A stretch of DNA of 39,832 bases from an uncultured bacterium (GCA_903875555.1 CAIQWN010000033.1:1-39832), one strand, 5' to 3'. Positions 24,405-32,029 are shown, counted from the first letter of the stretch. Program-made: numbers and translations. Notes: a model not told the origin generated them from the sequence alone.

Positions 24405-25691
24405 ATGAGACAATCAAAATTATTTATAAAAACAAGAAAGGAAGCTCCAGCTGATGAGGTTTCGAAGAATGCAATATTGCTTACTCGCGCAGGGTTTATT
24501 CATAAAGAGATGGCTGGTGTTTATACATTTTTACCACTTGGTCTTAAAGTTTTAAATAATATCGAAAATATAATTCGTTATCATATGGATGAGATTGGTC
24601 GCGAACTTTTAATGTCAGCGTTATCTCCAATGGAAAAATGGCAGAATACAGGCAGACTTGAAACTGTTGATGTTCTTATGAAAACTTCTGGGGCCAATGA
24701 GGTATCAAAAGTAAAATCAACAAATGAATATATTTTAAACTCTACTCACGAAGAAATAATTACTCCGATCGTTGCTGAATATATTCGTTCGTACAAAGAA
24801 TTGCCGGTATCGTTTTATCAAATACAAACAAAATTTAGAAATGAGGCGCGTGCTAAGTCAGGACTACTTCGTGGTCGTGAATTTAGAATGAAAGATTTAT
24901 ATTCTTTTCACAAAGATGAAGAGGATATGAAAAAATATTACGAAGAAGCAAAGAAAGTTTACATGAATGTTTTCAATGATCTTGGAATTGGTGATGATAC
25001 TTATATAACACTTGCTAGTGGTGGAGATTTTACAAAAGAGTATTCACATGAATTTCAAACACTTACAGAGACAGGTGAAGATACAATTTATTTGGATAGA
25101 AAAAATAATATTGCTTATAACAAAGAGGTTGTGAATGAAGAGACAGAGAAAAAATTGGGTGTTAAATTTAATGATATGGAACAAGTGAATGCGTCTGAGG
25201 TTGGAAATATATTTCCACTTAATATTAAATTTAGTGAAGCTCTAAATTATACTTATGCAAATGATAAGGATGAACAATTACCAGTTTATATGGGTTGTTA
25301 TGGTATGGGTCCATCAAGAATTATGGGTGTTATCGTAGAAAAATTTGCAGATGAAAAAGGTTTGGTATGGCCAGAATCAATTGCACCGTATTCACTTCAT
25401 TTAATTTCTCTTGCAAAAAGTGATGAGACAAAAAAGAAAGCAGAAGAAATTTATGAAAAGTTATTATCCTTCGGTGTAGAGGTTTTGTTTGATGATAGAG
25501 ATGAAAGTGCTGGAGCAAAATTTGCTGATAGTGATTTGATTGGTATTCCAATGCGCGTAGTAGTTTCTGATAAATCACTTTCTGCGGGTGGTGTAGAAAT
25601 AAAAGAAAGAGTAGCTGAAAAAAGTGAAATAGTTGGAGTAGAAGAATTTTTGAAAGAGTGGAGTACTGGTGGAAGTTGTGCTTGTTGCTAA
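24405..25691 (+). CDS. proS: Prolyl-tRNA synthetase, short form without editing insertion
   Basis: ProRS charges tRNA-Pro. The 428-aa class II enzyme has motif 1 (GVYTFLPLGLKVLNNIENII), motif 2 (FYQIQTKFRNEARAKSGLLR GREF region) and motif 3 (GCYGMGPSRIMGV), and a C-terminal anticodon-binding domain (LISLAKSDETKKKAEEIYEK, FDDRDESAGAKF). The bacterial-type enzyme is usually about 570 aa; here the roughly 180-aa INS editing domain between motifs 2 and 3 is missing. It ends in CACC. It is a single-gene unit. The terminator at 25703-25745 can also end this transcript. Confidence 0.95.
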   Translation: MRQSKLFIKTRKEAPADEVSKNAILLTRAGFIHKEMAGVYTFLPLGLKVLNNIENIIRYHMDEIGRELLMSALSPMEKWQNTGRLETVDVLMKTSGANEVSKVKSTNEYILNSTHEEIITPIVAEYIRSYKELPVSFYQIQTKFRNEARAKSGLLRGREFRMKDLYSFHKDEEDMKKYYEEAKKVYMNVFNDLGIGDDTYITLASGGDFTKEYSHEFQTLTETGEDTIYLDRKNNIAYNKEVVNEETEKKLGVKFNDMEQVNASEVGNIFPLNIKFSEALNYTYANDKDEQLPVYMGCYGMGPSRIMGVIVEKFADEKGLVWPESIAPYSLHLISLAKSDETKKKAEEIYEKLLSFGVEVLFDDRDESAGAKFADSDLIGIPMRVVVSDKSLSAGGVEIKERVAEKSEIVGVEEFLKEWSTGGSCACC

Positions 25692-25693
25692 TA

Positions 25694-25709
25694 TAAAATG
25701 AAAACACCT
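25694..25709. repeat. 16-bp motif shared by two terminators, copy 1
   Basis: TAAAATGAAAACACCT occurs here and exactly at 26091-26106. In each case it forms the outer flank of a 13-nt-loop hairpin at the end of a minus-strand orphan gene. Confidence 0.8.
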
Positions 25710-25745
25710 CGCAATGATCTGCAAGAGTTTTCATTGTGAGGTGTT
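25703..25745 (-). terminator. Terminator of the 94-aa orphan (also usable by proS)
   Basis: A 15-bp stem (25703-25717 with 25731-25745, one G-T pair) with a 13-nt loop; on the minus strand it is followed by TTTTCATTTTA. The gene's TGA stop is inside the stem. Confidence 0.8.
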
Positions 25746-26015
25746 GTTGTTTGGTAGAAGATTTTGGTTTTTCCAGACGGTCAATATGGCCCATTCCATT
25801 TCTCCGGTTGTATACTCTACCAAACACTCAGGATGCCTTTTTCTGAGTTTAAGTATAAAATCGTGATTTAGTAAACGTGTAGCAAGCGGAGATAAATCGT
25901 TCCTATTGCGGTGTGTGCGTAGATAACTAGCCATTCTTTCTGGAAGGTCTTGACAATTTTCCAGTAACACATTTGATATCTGTTCTGCTGTTATCTGTAG
26001 TCGAACATTATTCAT
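25731..26015 (-). CDS. Orphan small protein, unknown function
   Basis: The 94-aa protein is soluble, basic and predicted helical (ITAEQISNVLLENCQDLPER, PLATRLLNHDFILKLRKRH), with a short C-terminal tail rich in Asn. I do not recognise it. The region before the ATG has only a weak purine run (AAGAAAGA), but a -35/-10 promoter is visible at 26060-26088. Its stop codon forms part of the terminator stem. It is tandem with the next minus-strand orphan, which has a terminator of the same design. Confidence 0.68.
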   Translation of the reverse strand: MNNVRLQITAEQISNVLLENCQDLPERMASYLRTHRNRNDLSPLATRLLNHDFILKLRKRHPECLVEYTTGEMEWAILTVWKNQNLLPNNNTSQ

Positions 26016-26059
26016 GGGTTATCTTTCTTTGTATATGTTAAAGGACAATGTATTACGAC

Positions 26060-26088
26060 AAGTTATCACAACAAACTACTTTCGTCAA
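26060..26088 (-). promoter_or_regulatory. Promoter (-35/-10) of the 94-aa orphan
   Basis: On the minus strand TTGACG (26083-26088), a 17-bp spacer ending in GTGA, and TAACTT (26060-26065), 44 nt from the start. Confidence 0.55.
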
Positions 26089-26090
26089 TG

Positions 26091-26106
26091 TAAAATGAAA
26101 ACACCT
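26091..26106. repeat. 16-bp motif shared by two terminators, copy 2
   Basis: Exact match to 25694-25709. Confidence 0.8.
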
Positions 26107-26144
26107 GCATAGAAAAACTTTTACAGATGTTTTTTCTATGCAGG
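26104..26144 (-). terminator. Terminator of the 85-aa orphan
   Basis: A 14-bp perfect stem (CCTGCATAGAAAAA, 26104-26117, with 26131-26144) and a 13-nt loop; on the minus strand it is followed by TGTTTTCATTTTA. Confidence 0.8.
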
Positions 26145-26155
26145 ATGTTGAAAGC

Positions 26156-26413
26156 TTACGCAACACCATGTTTCGTTTTCCATGTATTGATGTAAGATGC
26201 CAAGAAACTATGTCTACTTTCATCAGTAAGGAAAAGATCAAGGATGACTTGTAGTGTAATATCTGTCGACATAGTTTTTATTTTTTCAGTGACACGATAA
26301 AGACATTTTTCTGAGCAAACCTTTCGACAGATATCCTTATCGAAAGTAATGTTTGGATTCTGATTTAACAGGCCTTCCACTGCTTCATGATGATTTACTA
26401 TTTTTGTCGTCAT
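26156..26413 (-). CDS. Orphan small protein, unknown function
   Basis: The 85-aa protein is soluble and helical, with a Cys cluster (DICRKVCSEKCLYRV: C-x3-C-x3-C) and a C-terminal segment SFLASYINTWKTKHGVA. I do not recognise it. The ATG at 26413 has the best Shine-Dalgarno of the window (GGAGG, 4-nt spacing), so the in-frame TTG 18 nt upstream is rejected. A consensus -35 promoter precedes it. It lies between proS and mreB, tandem with the 94-aa orphan. Confidence 0.72.
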   Translation of the reverse strand: MTTKIVNHHEAVEGLLNQNPNITFDKDICRKVCSEKCLYRVTEKIKTMSTDITLQVILDLFLTDESRHSFLASYINTWKTKHGVA

Positions 26414-26463
26414 GTTTCCTCCAGGATACAACTCATGTTATAGGTTTAGAAACTTTATAATAA

Positions 26464-26492
26464 AACATATCACTCGACTATATATTTGTCAA
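26464..26492 (-). promoter_or_regulatory. Promoter (-35/-10) of the 85-aa orphan
   Basis: On the minus strand a perfect TTGACA (26487-26492), a 17-bp spacer ending in GTGA, and TATGTT (26464-26469), 50 nt from the start. Confidence 0.7.
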
Positions 26493-26513
26493 GAATACTC
26501 ATATATTTATTTA

Positions 26514-26522
26514 TGTTAAAAT
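26514..26522 (+). promoter_or_regulatory. Extended -10 promoter of the mreB-mreC operon
   Basis: TGT-TAAAAT ends 6 nt before the ATG at 26529; predicted leaderless. Confidence 0.65.
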
Positions 26523-26528
26523 AGCCGA

Positions 26529-27590
26529 ATGATTGCTAGTTATTATAAAAACTTTGTGAACAAATTCTCTAATGATATTGGTATTGATTTGGGAACAGCA
26601 AATACTCTTGTGTATCTTCGTGGGCGCGGAATAGTTATAAATGAACCATCAGTTGTTGCATTAAATATAAAAACAAATCGCATTGTTGCACTTGGCAGTG
26701 AAGCGAAAAATATGATGGGTCGCACACCAAATCATATTAAAATAGTTCGCCCTTTAGTAGATGGTGTAATTTCTGATTATGAAGTTACAGAAGAAATGCT
26801 CTCTTATTTAATTAATAAAGCAAATGAGATGACAAAGAAAGTTTTGCGTCCTCGTGTGGTGATTGGTATACCGGTTGGTGTTACAAATGTAGAAATGCGC
26901 GCTGTGTATGATGCTGCTAAGTCTGCTGGGGCACGTGAGGTTTATATTGTTGAAGAGCCAGTAGCAGGAGCGATAGGCGTTAAACTACCAATACATGATC
27001 CAGTTGGAAATATGATTGTTGATATTGGTGGTGGAACAACAGATATTGCTGTGATTTCACTTTCTGGAATTGTTCGTTCAAAAAGTTTGAAGATTGCGGG
27101 AGATAAACTCATACAAGATATCTTGTCTTATATGCGGGACGAATTTAAAATATTAATCGGAGAAAAGACAGCCGAAGAGATAAAACATATTTTAGGATCT
27201 GCAATGCCAAATGATGAAGTAGAAGAAATAAGTATTAAAGGTCGTGACTTAGTAACAGGGCTTCCTCGTGAGGCTGTTGTTACAGATACAGATATTCGTG
27301 AGGCAATGTACTCTTCTATTTCACAGTTAGTTGATGCAATAAGAGAGGTTTTAGAAACAACACCACCTGAGGTTCTCGGTGATATTATGCGCAAAGGTAT
27401 AGTTGTAGTCGGTGGTGGAGCATTAATTAGAAATTTACCAGAGTTACTCCAAACCCAACTTAAAGTTCCAATAATGGTTGCCGACGATCCACTTACTGCT
27501 GTTGCTAGAGGAACAGGCATAATCTTAGAAGATATAGATTTTTATAAACAGGTTTTAATAGAAAATACAAATGACATATCTTTTAGATAG
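26529..27590 (+). CDS. mreB: Rod-shape actin homologue MreB (operon copy)
   Basis: The 353-aa protein has DIGIDLGTANTLVYLRG (phosphate 1), MIVDIGGGTTDIAVISLSG (phosphate 2) and GIVVVGGGALIRNLPELL (adenosine). It has a longer N-terminus than the copy at 18120 (MIASYYKNFVNKFSN), which may be a membrane-binding helix. This copy heads the mreB-mreC-small ORF-mrdA operon and overlaps mreC by 20 nt, so it is the better candidate for the main elongasome scaffold. The two copies are similar along their whole length. Confidence 0.96.
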   Translation: MIASYYKNFVNKFSNDIGIDLGTANTLVYLRGRGIVINEPSVVALNIKTNRIVALGSEAKNMMGRTPNHIKIVRPLVDGVISDYEVTEEMLSYLINKANEMTKKVLRPRVVIGIPVGVTNVEMRAVYDAAKSAGAREVYIVEEPVAGAIGVKLPIHDPVGNMIVDIGGGTTDIAVISLSGIVRSKSLKIAGDKLIQDILSYMRDEFKILIGEKTAEEIKHILGSAMPNDEVEEISIKGRDLVTGLPREAVVTDTDIREAMYSSISQLVDAIREVLETTPPEVLGDIMRKGIVVVGGGALIRNLPELLQTQLKVPIMVADDPLTAVARGTGIILEDIDFYKQVLIENTNDISFR

Positions 27591-28350
27591 AAATAAAAAA
27601 AGAAAAAATATAAAATTATTTTTTAGTATAGTTTTATTTTTGATTGTAATTATTTTTTGGTCACCAGTTAAAAAGTTTTCTTATCCAATCGTAGAGCCAG
27701 TTTTAACTTTTGTTGTATCAGTAAAAGATTTTATATTTCTTATACCGAAAAATATAGTTATTTATTTTCATTCTAAAAATTATTATGATGAGAGAGTAAA
27801 AAATTTAGAACAAAATGTGGAAGATTTAGAAAATAAATTAGCAATTAATGAAGAAATAATTAGAAGTCAAAATTTACTTAAAGATGTTAAAGATATTAAA
27901 AAAATAATAGTTGCTAATCCAGTATTAAGAGACCCAACATCAATATATAACACAGTTATTTTATCAAAAGGATTTTCTGATGGAATAAATATTTCTTATC
28001 TTGTTTATATAAGAGGGATGGAGCCGGTGGGTAAAATAGAAAAAGTTCATAGTAAAACATCAGAACTTAATTTATTTTCTGCTTCAGGAAATAAAATAGA
28101 TGGAGTTCTTATTAATGAAAAAATAATTCCTCTTGTTGGTACAGGTGGTGGAAATTTTATTGCTAATTTACCAAAAGACTTTGCAGTAAATGTTGGTGAT
28201 AATATTTATTATGCGACAAAAGGTTATGGTTTGCTTGGAACAGTTAGTGATATACAGAATGATATACAGGACACATATTCAAAAGTTTATATAAAAGGAA
28301 CATATAATCCAATGAATGTGAATAATTTTTATATAGAAAAAAATGATTAA
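27571..28350 (+). CDS. mreC: Rod-shape protein MreC
   Basis: MreC links MreB to PBP2 across the membrane. The 259-aa protein has a basic N-terminus, one membrane helix (about residues 15-33), a coiled coil (about 70-100, NLEQNVEDLENKLAINEEII) and the beta-barrel region (VANPVLRDPTSIYNTVILSKGFSDGI, where family members have a G-x3-G signature; KVHSKTSELNLFSASGNKID). Length and position fit. It overlaps mreB upstream and the 47-aa gene downstream. Confidence 0.92.
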   Translation: MTYLLDRNKKRKNIKLFFSIVLFLIVIIFWSPVKKFSYPIVEPVLTFVVSVKDFIFLIPKNIVIYFHSKNYYDERVKNLEQNVEDLENKLAINEEIIRSQNLLKDVKDIKKIIVANPVLRDPTSIYNTVILSKGFSDGINISYLVYIRGMEPVGKIEKVHSKTSELNLFSASGNKIDGVLINEKIIPLVGTGGGNFIANLPKDFAVNVGDNIYYATKGYGLLGTVSDIQNDIQDTYSKVYIKGTYNPMNVNNFYIEKND

Positions 28351-28486
28351 ATATTTTCTTATTTTTTTAGCTTTTTCTTTTGATGTTATTTTGGGAAATT
28401 TGAAGTATCCTATTTTAACAATTGTGGTTTGTGTTATAGTTTTTATATATGTTTTCATTTCGCAAAATATTAGGTTTAAAAAATAA
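28343..28486 (+). CDS. 47-aa two-helix membrane protein in the mreD position
   Basis: This short gene begins at an ATG overlapping the mreC stop (ATGATTAA) and ends inside the first codons of mrdA. The product MIKYFLIFLAFSFDVILG... has two hydrophobic segments (about residues 4-18 and 24-40) and a basic end (NIRFKK). MreD, usually about 160 aa with five or six helices, is encoded at this place in other bacteria. The protein here could be an extreme reduction or a remnant of its N-terminus. No sequence motif proves homology, so I leave the symbol blank. Confidence 0.5.
   Translation: MIKYFLIFLAFSFDVILGNLKYPILTIVVCVIVFIYVFISQNIRFKK
28432..28440 (+). promoter_or_regulatory. Internal extended -10 promoter of mrdA
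   Basis: TGT-TATAGT ends 8 nt before the mrdA ATG, within the 47-aa gene. It suggests that PBP2 can be made from its own near-leaderless transcript. Confidence 0.5.
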
Positions 28487-30149
28487 TAAGATTAAATATC
28501 ATGATATAAATCCAGAAGATGTATTTCTGGATTCTTATAATGTTTCAGAAATGAACCTTCATCAAATGGAAGGATCTTTAGAGAAACCTTTACCTTATCA
28601 GACATCAGTTATTGTTTCATTTTTTGTTTTGATCCTATTGTTTTCTTTTTCTTATAGATTATTTAATTTACAAATTGTTCAAGGGAAGAATTATTTAGAA
28701 ATAGCAGATAAAAACCATTTAAAGAGTACTCCTATATTTGCGTTACGTGGAACTATTTCTGATATTAATGGTACTTTACTTGCTTTCAATGAAGGTGTAA
28801 CAGATGATAAAGAGGTACCGCTTAGAAAATATATTAACTTAGGTGGCTTTTCAAATATTTTAGGTTATGTTTCTTATCCTAAAAAAGATAAAGGTGGTTT
28901 TTTCTGGCAAAATGAATATATCGGCAAAGATGGTGTTGAGAAACAATATCAGCAAAAACTTCAAGGTAAATTAGGTGAAAGAATTATTGGTGTTAATGCT
29001 CGTAATGAAATAGAAATAGAAAATATAACTTCTCCAGCGGTGAATGGTGAGAATATTAAATTAACAATAGACGCAGGTGTTCAAAATAAACTTTACGAGT
29101 CAATAAAAAATTTAGCGAAAGACACACCTTTCTTGGCTGGATCTGGTGTAATTATGGATGTGGAGACAGGGGAAATATTAGCCATGACTACATATCCTGA
29201 ATATGATAGTAATTTAATGACTAATGCAAAAACTAAAGAAGAGTTTAATCAGATATCAGATGATTTACAGGATAAAAAACATAAATTTTTAAATAGGGCG
29301 GTTTCCGGTCTTTTTACACCTGGGTCTACCATTAAACCATTTATTGCTATTGCGGCTCTTATGGAAAAAGTTATTACCCCAGAGAAAGAAATTTTATCAA
29401 CAGGAGCTCTTGTTATAAAAAATAAATACGGAGGAGAAGATTCCGTTTTTAAAGATTGGAAAGCTCACGGATTAACAGATATGAGAAAGGCGATAGCAGA
29501 ATCGTCTGACGAGTATTTTTATCAGGTTGGTGGTGGTTATGAAAATCAAAAAGGTTTAGGTATTGAAAGGATAGATAGATACGCAAAGATGTTTGGTTTT
29601 ACTTCTGATTCTGGAATTGATTTACCAAACGAAAATTCTGGAATTATCCCAACACCAGAATGGAAGAAAAAAATTTTTAATGAAGACTGGAAACTCGGGG
29701 ATACTTATCATACATCAATTGGACAGTATGGTTTTCAAATTACACCAATTGAACTTGCTAAGGCTTATGCGTCTATTGCAAACGACGGATATTTTGTAAG
29801 TCCACATATTTTGTTAGATGATAATTTAAATAAAAAGATTTCTCTTAATTTAAATATAGATGATTTAAAAGTAGTTCAAGATGGGTTACGTCAAGGGGCA
29901 ACAATTGGAACAGGACAGGTTTTAAATATACCCGGGGTTAAGGTTGTAACAAAAACAGGAACAGCTGAGCTCGGTGTAAAGAAAGATTTCGTTAATTCTT
30001 GGATAGTTGGTTATTTTCCTTATGATAAACCAAAATATACTTTCGTGGTGATTATGGAAAAAGGACCCAAAACTTATGTCCATGGAGCCATATTTGCTAT
30101 GAAGGATGTACTTGAATATCTTCGCGACAACACAGAATATATGAAATAG
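28449..30149 (+). CDS. mrdA: Penicillin-binding protein 2 (elongation transpeptidase)
   Basis: PBP2 cross-links peptidoglycan in the rod complex. The 566-aa protein has a cytoplasmic tail of about 50 aa, one membrane helix (about 55-76), the PBP dimerisation domain (HLKSTPIFALRGTISDINGT) and the transpeptidase domain with S296-T-I-K299, the SSD variant of the second motif (AESSDEYFYQ) and K502-T-G. The SxD form is usual for PBP2. FtsI is unlikely given the operon with mreB and mreC. The head (pedestal) region is shorter than in E. coli PBP2 (about 630 aa in all). Confidence 0.93.
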   Translation: MFSFRKILGLKNNKIKYHDINPEDVFLDSYNVSEMNLHQMEGSLEKPLPYQTSVIVSFFVLILLFSFSYRLFNLQIVQGKNYLEIADKNHLKSTPIFALRGTISDINGTLLAFNEGVTDDKEVPLRKYINLGGFSNILGYVSYPKKDKGGFFWQNEYIGKDGVEKQYQQKLQGKLGERIIGVNARNEIEIENITSPAVNGENIKLTIDAGVQNKLYESIKNLAKDTPFLAGSGVIMDVETGEILAMTTYPEYDSNLMTNAKTKEEFNQISDDLQDKKHKFLNRAVSGLFTPGSTIKPFIAIAALMEKVITPEKEILSTGALVIKNKYGGEDSVFKDWKAHGLTDMRKAIAESSDEYFYQVGGGYENQKGLGIERIDRYAKMFGFTSDSGIDLPNENSGIIPTPEWKKKIFNEDWKLGDTYHTSIGQYGFQITPIELAKAYASIANDGYFVSPHILLDDNLNKKISLNLNIDDLKVVQDGLRQGATIGTGQVLNIPGVKVVTKTGTAELGVKKDFVNSWIVGYFPYDKPKYTFVVIMEKGPKTYVHGAIFAMKDVLEYLRDNTEYMK

Positions 30150-30153
30150 TTTA

Positions 30154-30162
30154 TGTTATAAT
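30154..30162 (+). promoter_or_regulatory. Extended -10 promoter of the HIT gene
   Basis: TGT-TATAAT ends 6 nt before the ATG at 30169; predicted leaderless. Confidence 0.7.
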
Positions 30163-30168
30163 TAATTT

Positions 30169-30552
30169 ATGTCTACAATTTTTACTAAAATTATAAACGG
30201 AGAATTACCTTCTTATAAAATTTATGAAGATGAAATAGCTGTTGTGTTTTTAGATATTAATCCATTACAAAAGGGTCAAGTATTACTTGTTCCAAGAAAA
30301 GAAATTGATTATATTTATGATTTAGATCCAGACACATATGCGAGTCTCTTAAAAAGAACTCAATATATTGCACAAATATTGAAATCAAAATTAAATTGTA
30401 AACGTGTTTGTATGATTGTTGAAGGTTATGAGGTTCCACATGCTCATATAAAATTGATCCCAACAAACAGTGGTGCTGATTTAGATGTAAAAAATATTTA
30501 TAGTGCTAGTAAAGAAGAATTAGAAGATATTCATAAACTTTTAAATTCATAA
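30169..30552 (+). CDS. HIT-family nucleotide hydrolase/transferase
   Basis: The 127-aa protein has the HIT fold signatures: N-terminal IFTKIINGELPSYKIYEDE, then VVFLDINPLQKGQVLLVPRK, and the triad region VPHAHIKLIP. The first two histidines are H91 and H93 (H93 is the expected nucleophile), but the third is Lys95 instead of His. HIT enzymes hydrolyse adenosine phosphoramidates or ApnA, so activity may be altered. It is followed after 2 nt by the YvlD-like gene. Confidence 0.9.
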   Translation: MSTIFTKIINGELPSYKIYEDEIAVVFLDINPLQKGQVLLVPRKEIDYIYDLDPDTYASLLKRTQYIAQILKSKLNCKRVCMIVEGYEVPHAHIKLIPTNSGADLDVKNIYSASKEELEDIHKLLNS

Positions 30553-30554
30553 AT

Positions 30555-30911
30555 ATGATTCACCTACATATATTTTTACGTATTGTTGCAATTCTCGTAA
30601 CAAGTTATATAACCAAAGTTGGTGTTCCTATTTCTTTCTCTGTTCATACTTTATGGATTGCACTTGTGTCTGTGATTGTTATTGCAATAATTAATCACAC
30701 AATCAAACCTGTTCTTCATATTATTACTTTGCCGATTAATGCTTTAACTTTAGGACTCTTTTCATTTGTTATAAACGGTGCGATGATTTATTTAGCAAGT
30801 TTAATTGTTCCGGGATTTTATATTCCCAGTTTGATGATGGCAATTTTCTTTTCAATCGTTTTGTCTGCTGTAAACTTCGCTCTCCACATTTTTGGAATGA
30901 AGAGGGAGTAG
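30555..30911 (+). CDS. YvlD/phage holin superfamily IV-like membrane protein
   Basis: The 118-aa protein has four membrane helices and the family signature: INHTIKPVLHIITLPINALT, then LGLFSFVINGAMIYLAS, then LIVPGFYIPSLMMAI. This family (YvlD, also annotated as 4-TMS phage holin) is widespread in chromosomes and is not evidence of a prophage; its function is poorly known. It is co-transcribed with the HIT gene (2-nt gap). Confidence 0.85.
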   Translation: MIHLHIFLRIVAILVTSYITKVGVPISFSVHTLWIALVSVIVIAIINHTIKPVLHIITLPINALTLGLFSFVINGAMIYLASLIVPGFYIPSLMMAIFFSIVLSAVNFALHIFGMKRE

Positions 30912-30914
30912 TCG

Positions 30915-30923
30915 TGTTATAAT
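30915..30923 (+). promoter_or_regulatory. Extended -10 promoter of the DUF5671-like gene
   Basis: TGT-TATAAT, 28 nt before the ATG at 30952, giving a leader of about 22 nt without a visible Shine-Dalgarno. Confidence 0.6.
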
Positions 30924-30951
30924 ATATTTATTAAAAATTAATTTAATAAAT

Positions 30952-32016
30952 ATGGAACCAAATTTAAATAATCAAGTTTCTCAAAAAGTTATTCCAACAA
31001 CAAAAGATGCAATTGTTTATATTGGTATACTTATTTCGCTTATTGTGAGTGTTTGGAATATTATTAATGTTGTATTTGAAGCTATTAATAAAGCTTTCCC
31101 TGACGCTCTAAATAATAATTACAATTATATTTATTCTTTTGATAGTTTACGATGGTCAATATCAATTCTTATTGTTATTTTTCCAATTTATATAATAATT
31201 TCACATGTTGCAGCGAGAGATATTGAAAAAGATCTTTCTAAAAAAGATTTAGGTATTCGTAAGTTTACTTTATTTGGCGCTCTATTTATTTCAGGTATTT
31301 CTATTATTGGTTCATTAATTACAACAATATATTTTTTCTTAGGAGGAGAGACATCTCCTAGATTTTTCTTAAAAGTTTTGTTTGTAATCCTTGTCTCTAT
31401 TATAATTTCTAGTTACTATTACTATTTAACAAAAAGAGATTACACACAAAAAAGTTTTATCCCAAATATGTTTGCAATAGTTTCAGTTGTTTTAGTTTTA
31501 GGTTCAGTTATTTGGAGTATTTCTATTATTGGAACTCCTTCTGATGTTCGAAAGCAAAAGTTAGATACACAAAGAGTGACGACTTTGACCGCTATCAGTA
31601 ATCAAGTGCTTACGGAATATAAAAATAACAGAGAGTTACCAAAATCATTAAGTGATATAAAAATTAAATTAGGTTATGGTACATCTGTTGTTGATCCTGT
31701 AACTAATGAAGAATATGAATATAAAGTTATAGACAATGGTTTATATGATAATTCAGCAACATTTGTAACAAATGTAACAAATGTTGCAAATTGCAATTAT
31801 TTACTATCTGGTTGTGAAGTTATACAAAAGCCTGCAATATTTAAGTTGTGTGCTAATTTTGAATCAAAAAGCGACACAATGAAAAATGTAAATAATTATT
31901 ATGATAATAGGAATAGTCAAATGAATGATCATGTTGTTGGTAGAAATTGTTACATTGGAACAATTACAGATAAAGTTTTCAAAGGAACAGAATATAATTT
32001 TATGACTAAGGAATAA
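30952..32016 (+). CDS. DUF5671-like multi-pass membrane protein
   Basis: The 354-aa protein has about five membrane helices in its first 200 residues. The segments SLRWSISILIVIFPIYIIIS, KDLGIRKFTLFGALFISGIS and IYFFLGGETSPRFFLKVLFV match the DUF5671 pattern as I know it from Patescibacteria. A C-terminal part (RVTTLTAISNQVLTEYKNNRE, then LPKSLSDIKI) resembles the post-helix region of pilin-like or secreted CPR proteins and carries four cysteines, probably outside the membrane. The function is unknown. It is a single-gene unit ended by the hairpin at 32030-32064. Confidence 0.75.
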   Translation: MEPNLNNQVSQKVIPTTKDAIVYIGILISLIVSVWNIINVVFEAINKAFPDALNNNYNYIYSFDSLRWSISILIVIFPIYIIISHVAARDIEKDLSKKDLGIRKFTLFGALFISGISIIGSLITTIYFFLGGETSPRFFLKVLFVILVSIIISSYYYYLTKRDYTQKSFIPNMFAIVSVVLVLGSVIWSISIIGTPSDVRKQKLDTQRVTTLTAISNQVLTEYKNNRELPKSLSDIKIKLGYGTSVVDPVTNEEYEYKVIDNGLYDNSATFVTNVTNVANCNYLLSGCEVIQKPAIFKLCANFESKSDTMKNVNNYYDNRNSQMNDHVVGRNCYIGTITDKVFKGTEYNFMTKE

Positions 32017-32029
32017 TTATTTCTTAAAT

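Noticed and set aside
25330-25827. 165-codon minus-strand ORF at the end of proS
   Set aside because: Most of it is antisense to the ProRS anticodon domain. The product is Leu/His/Gln-rich nonsense, and it crosses the terminator of the 94-aa orphan.
30555-30911. Prophage indication from the holin-like gene
   Set aside because: The YvlD/holin IV family is common in chromosomes without phage. No other phage gene is present, and the gene is co-transcribed with a HIT gene.
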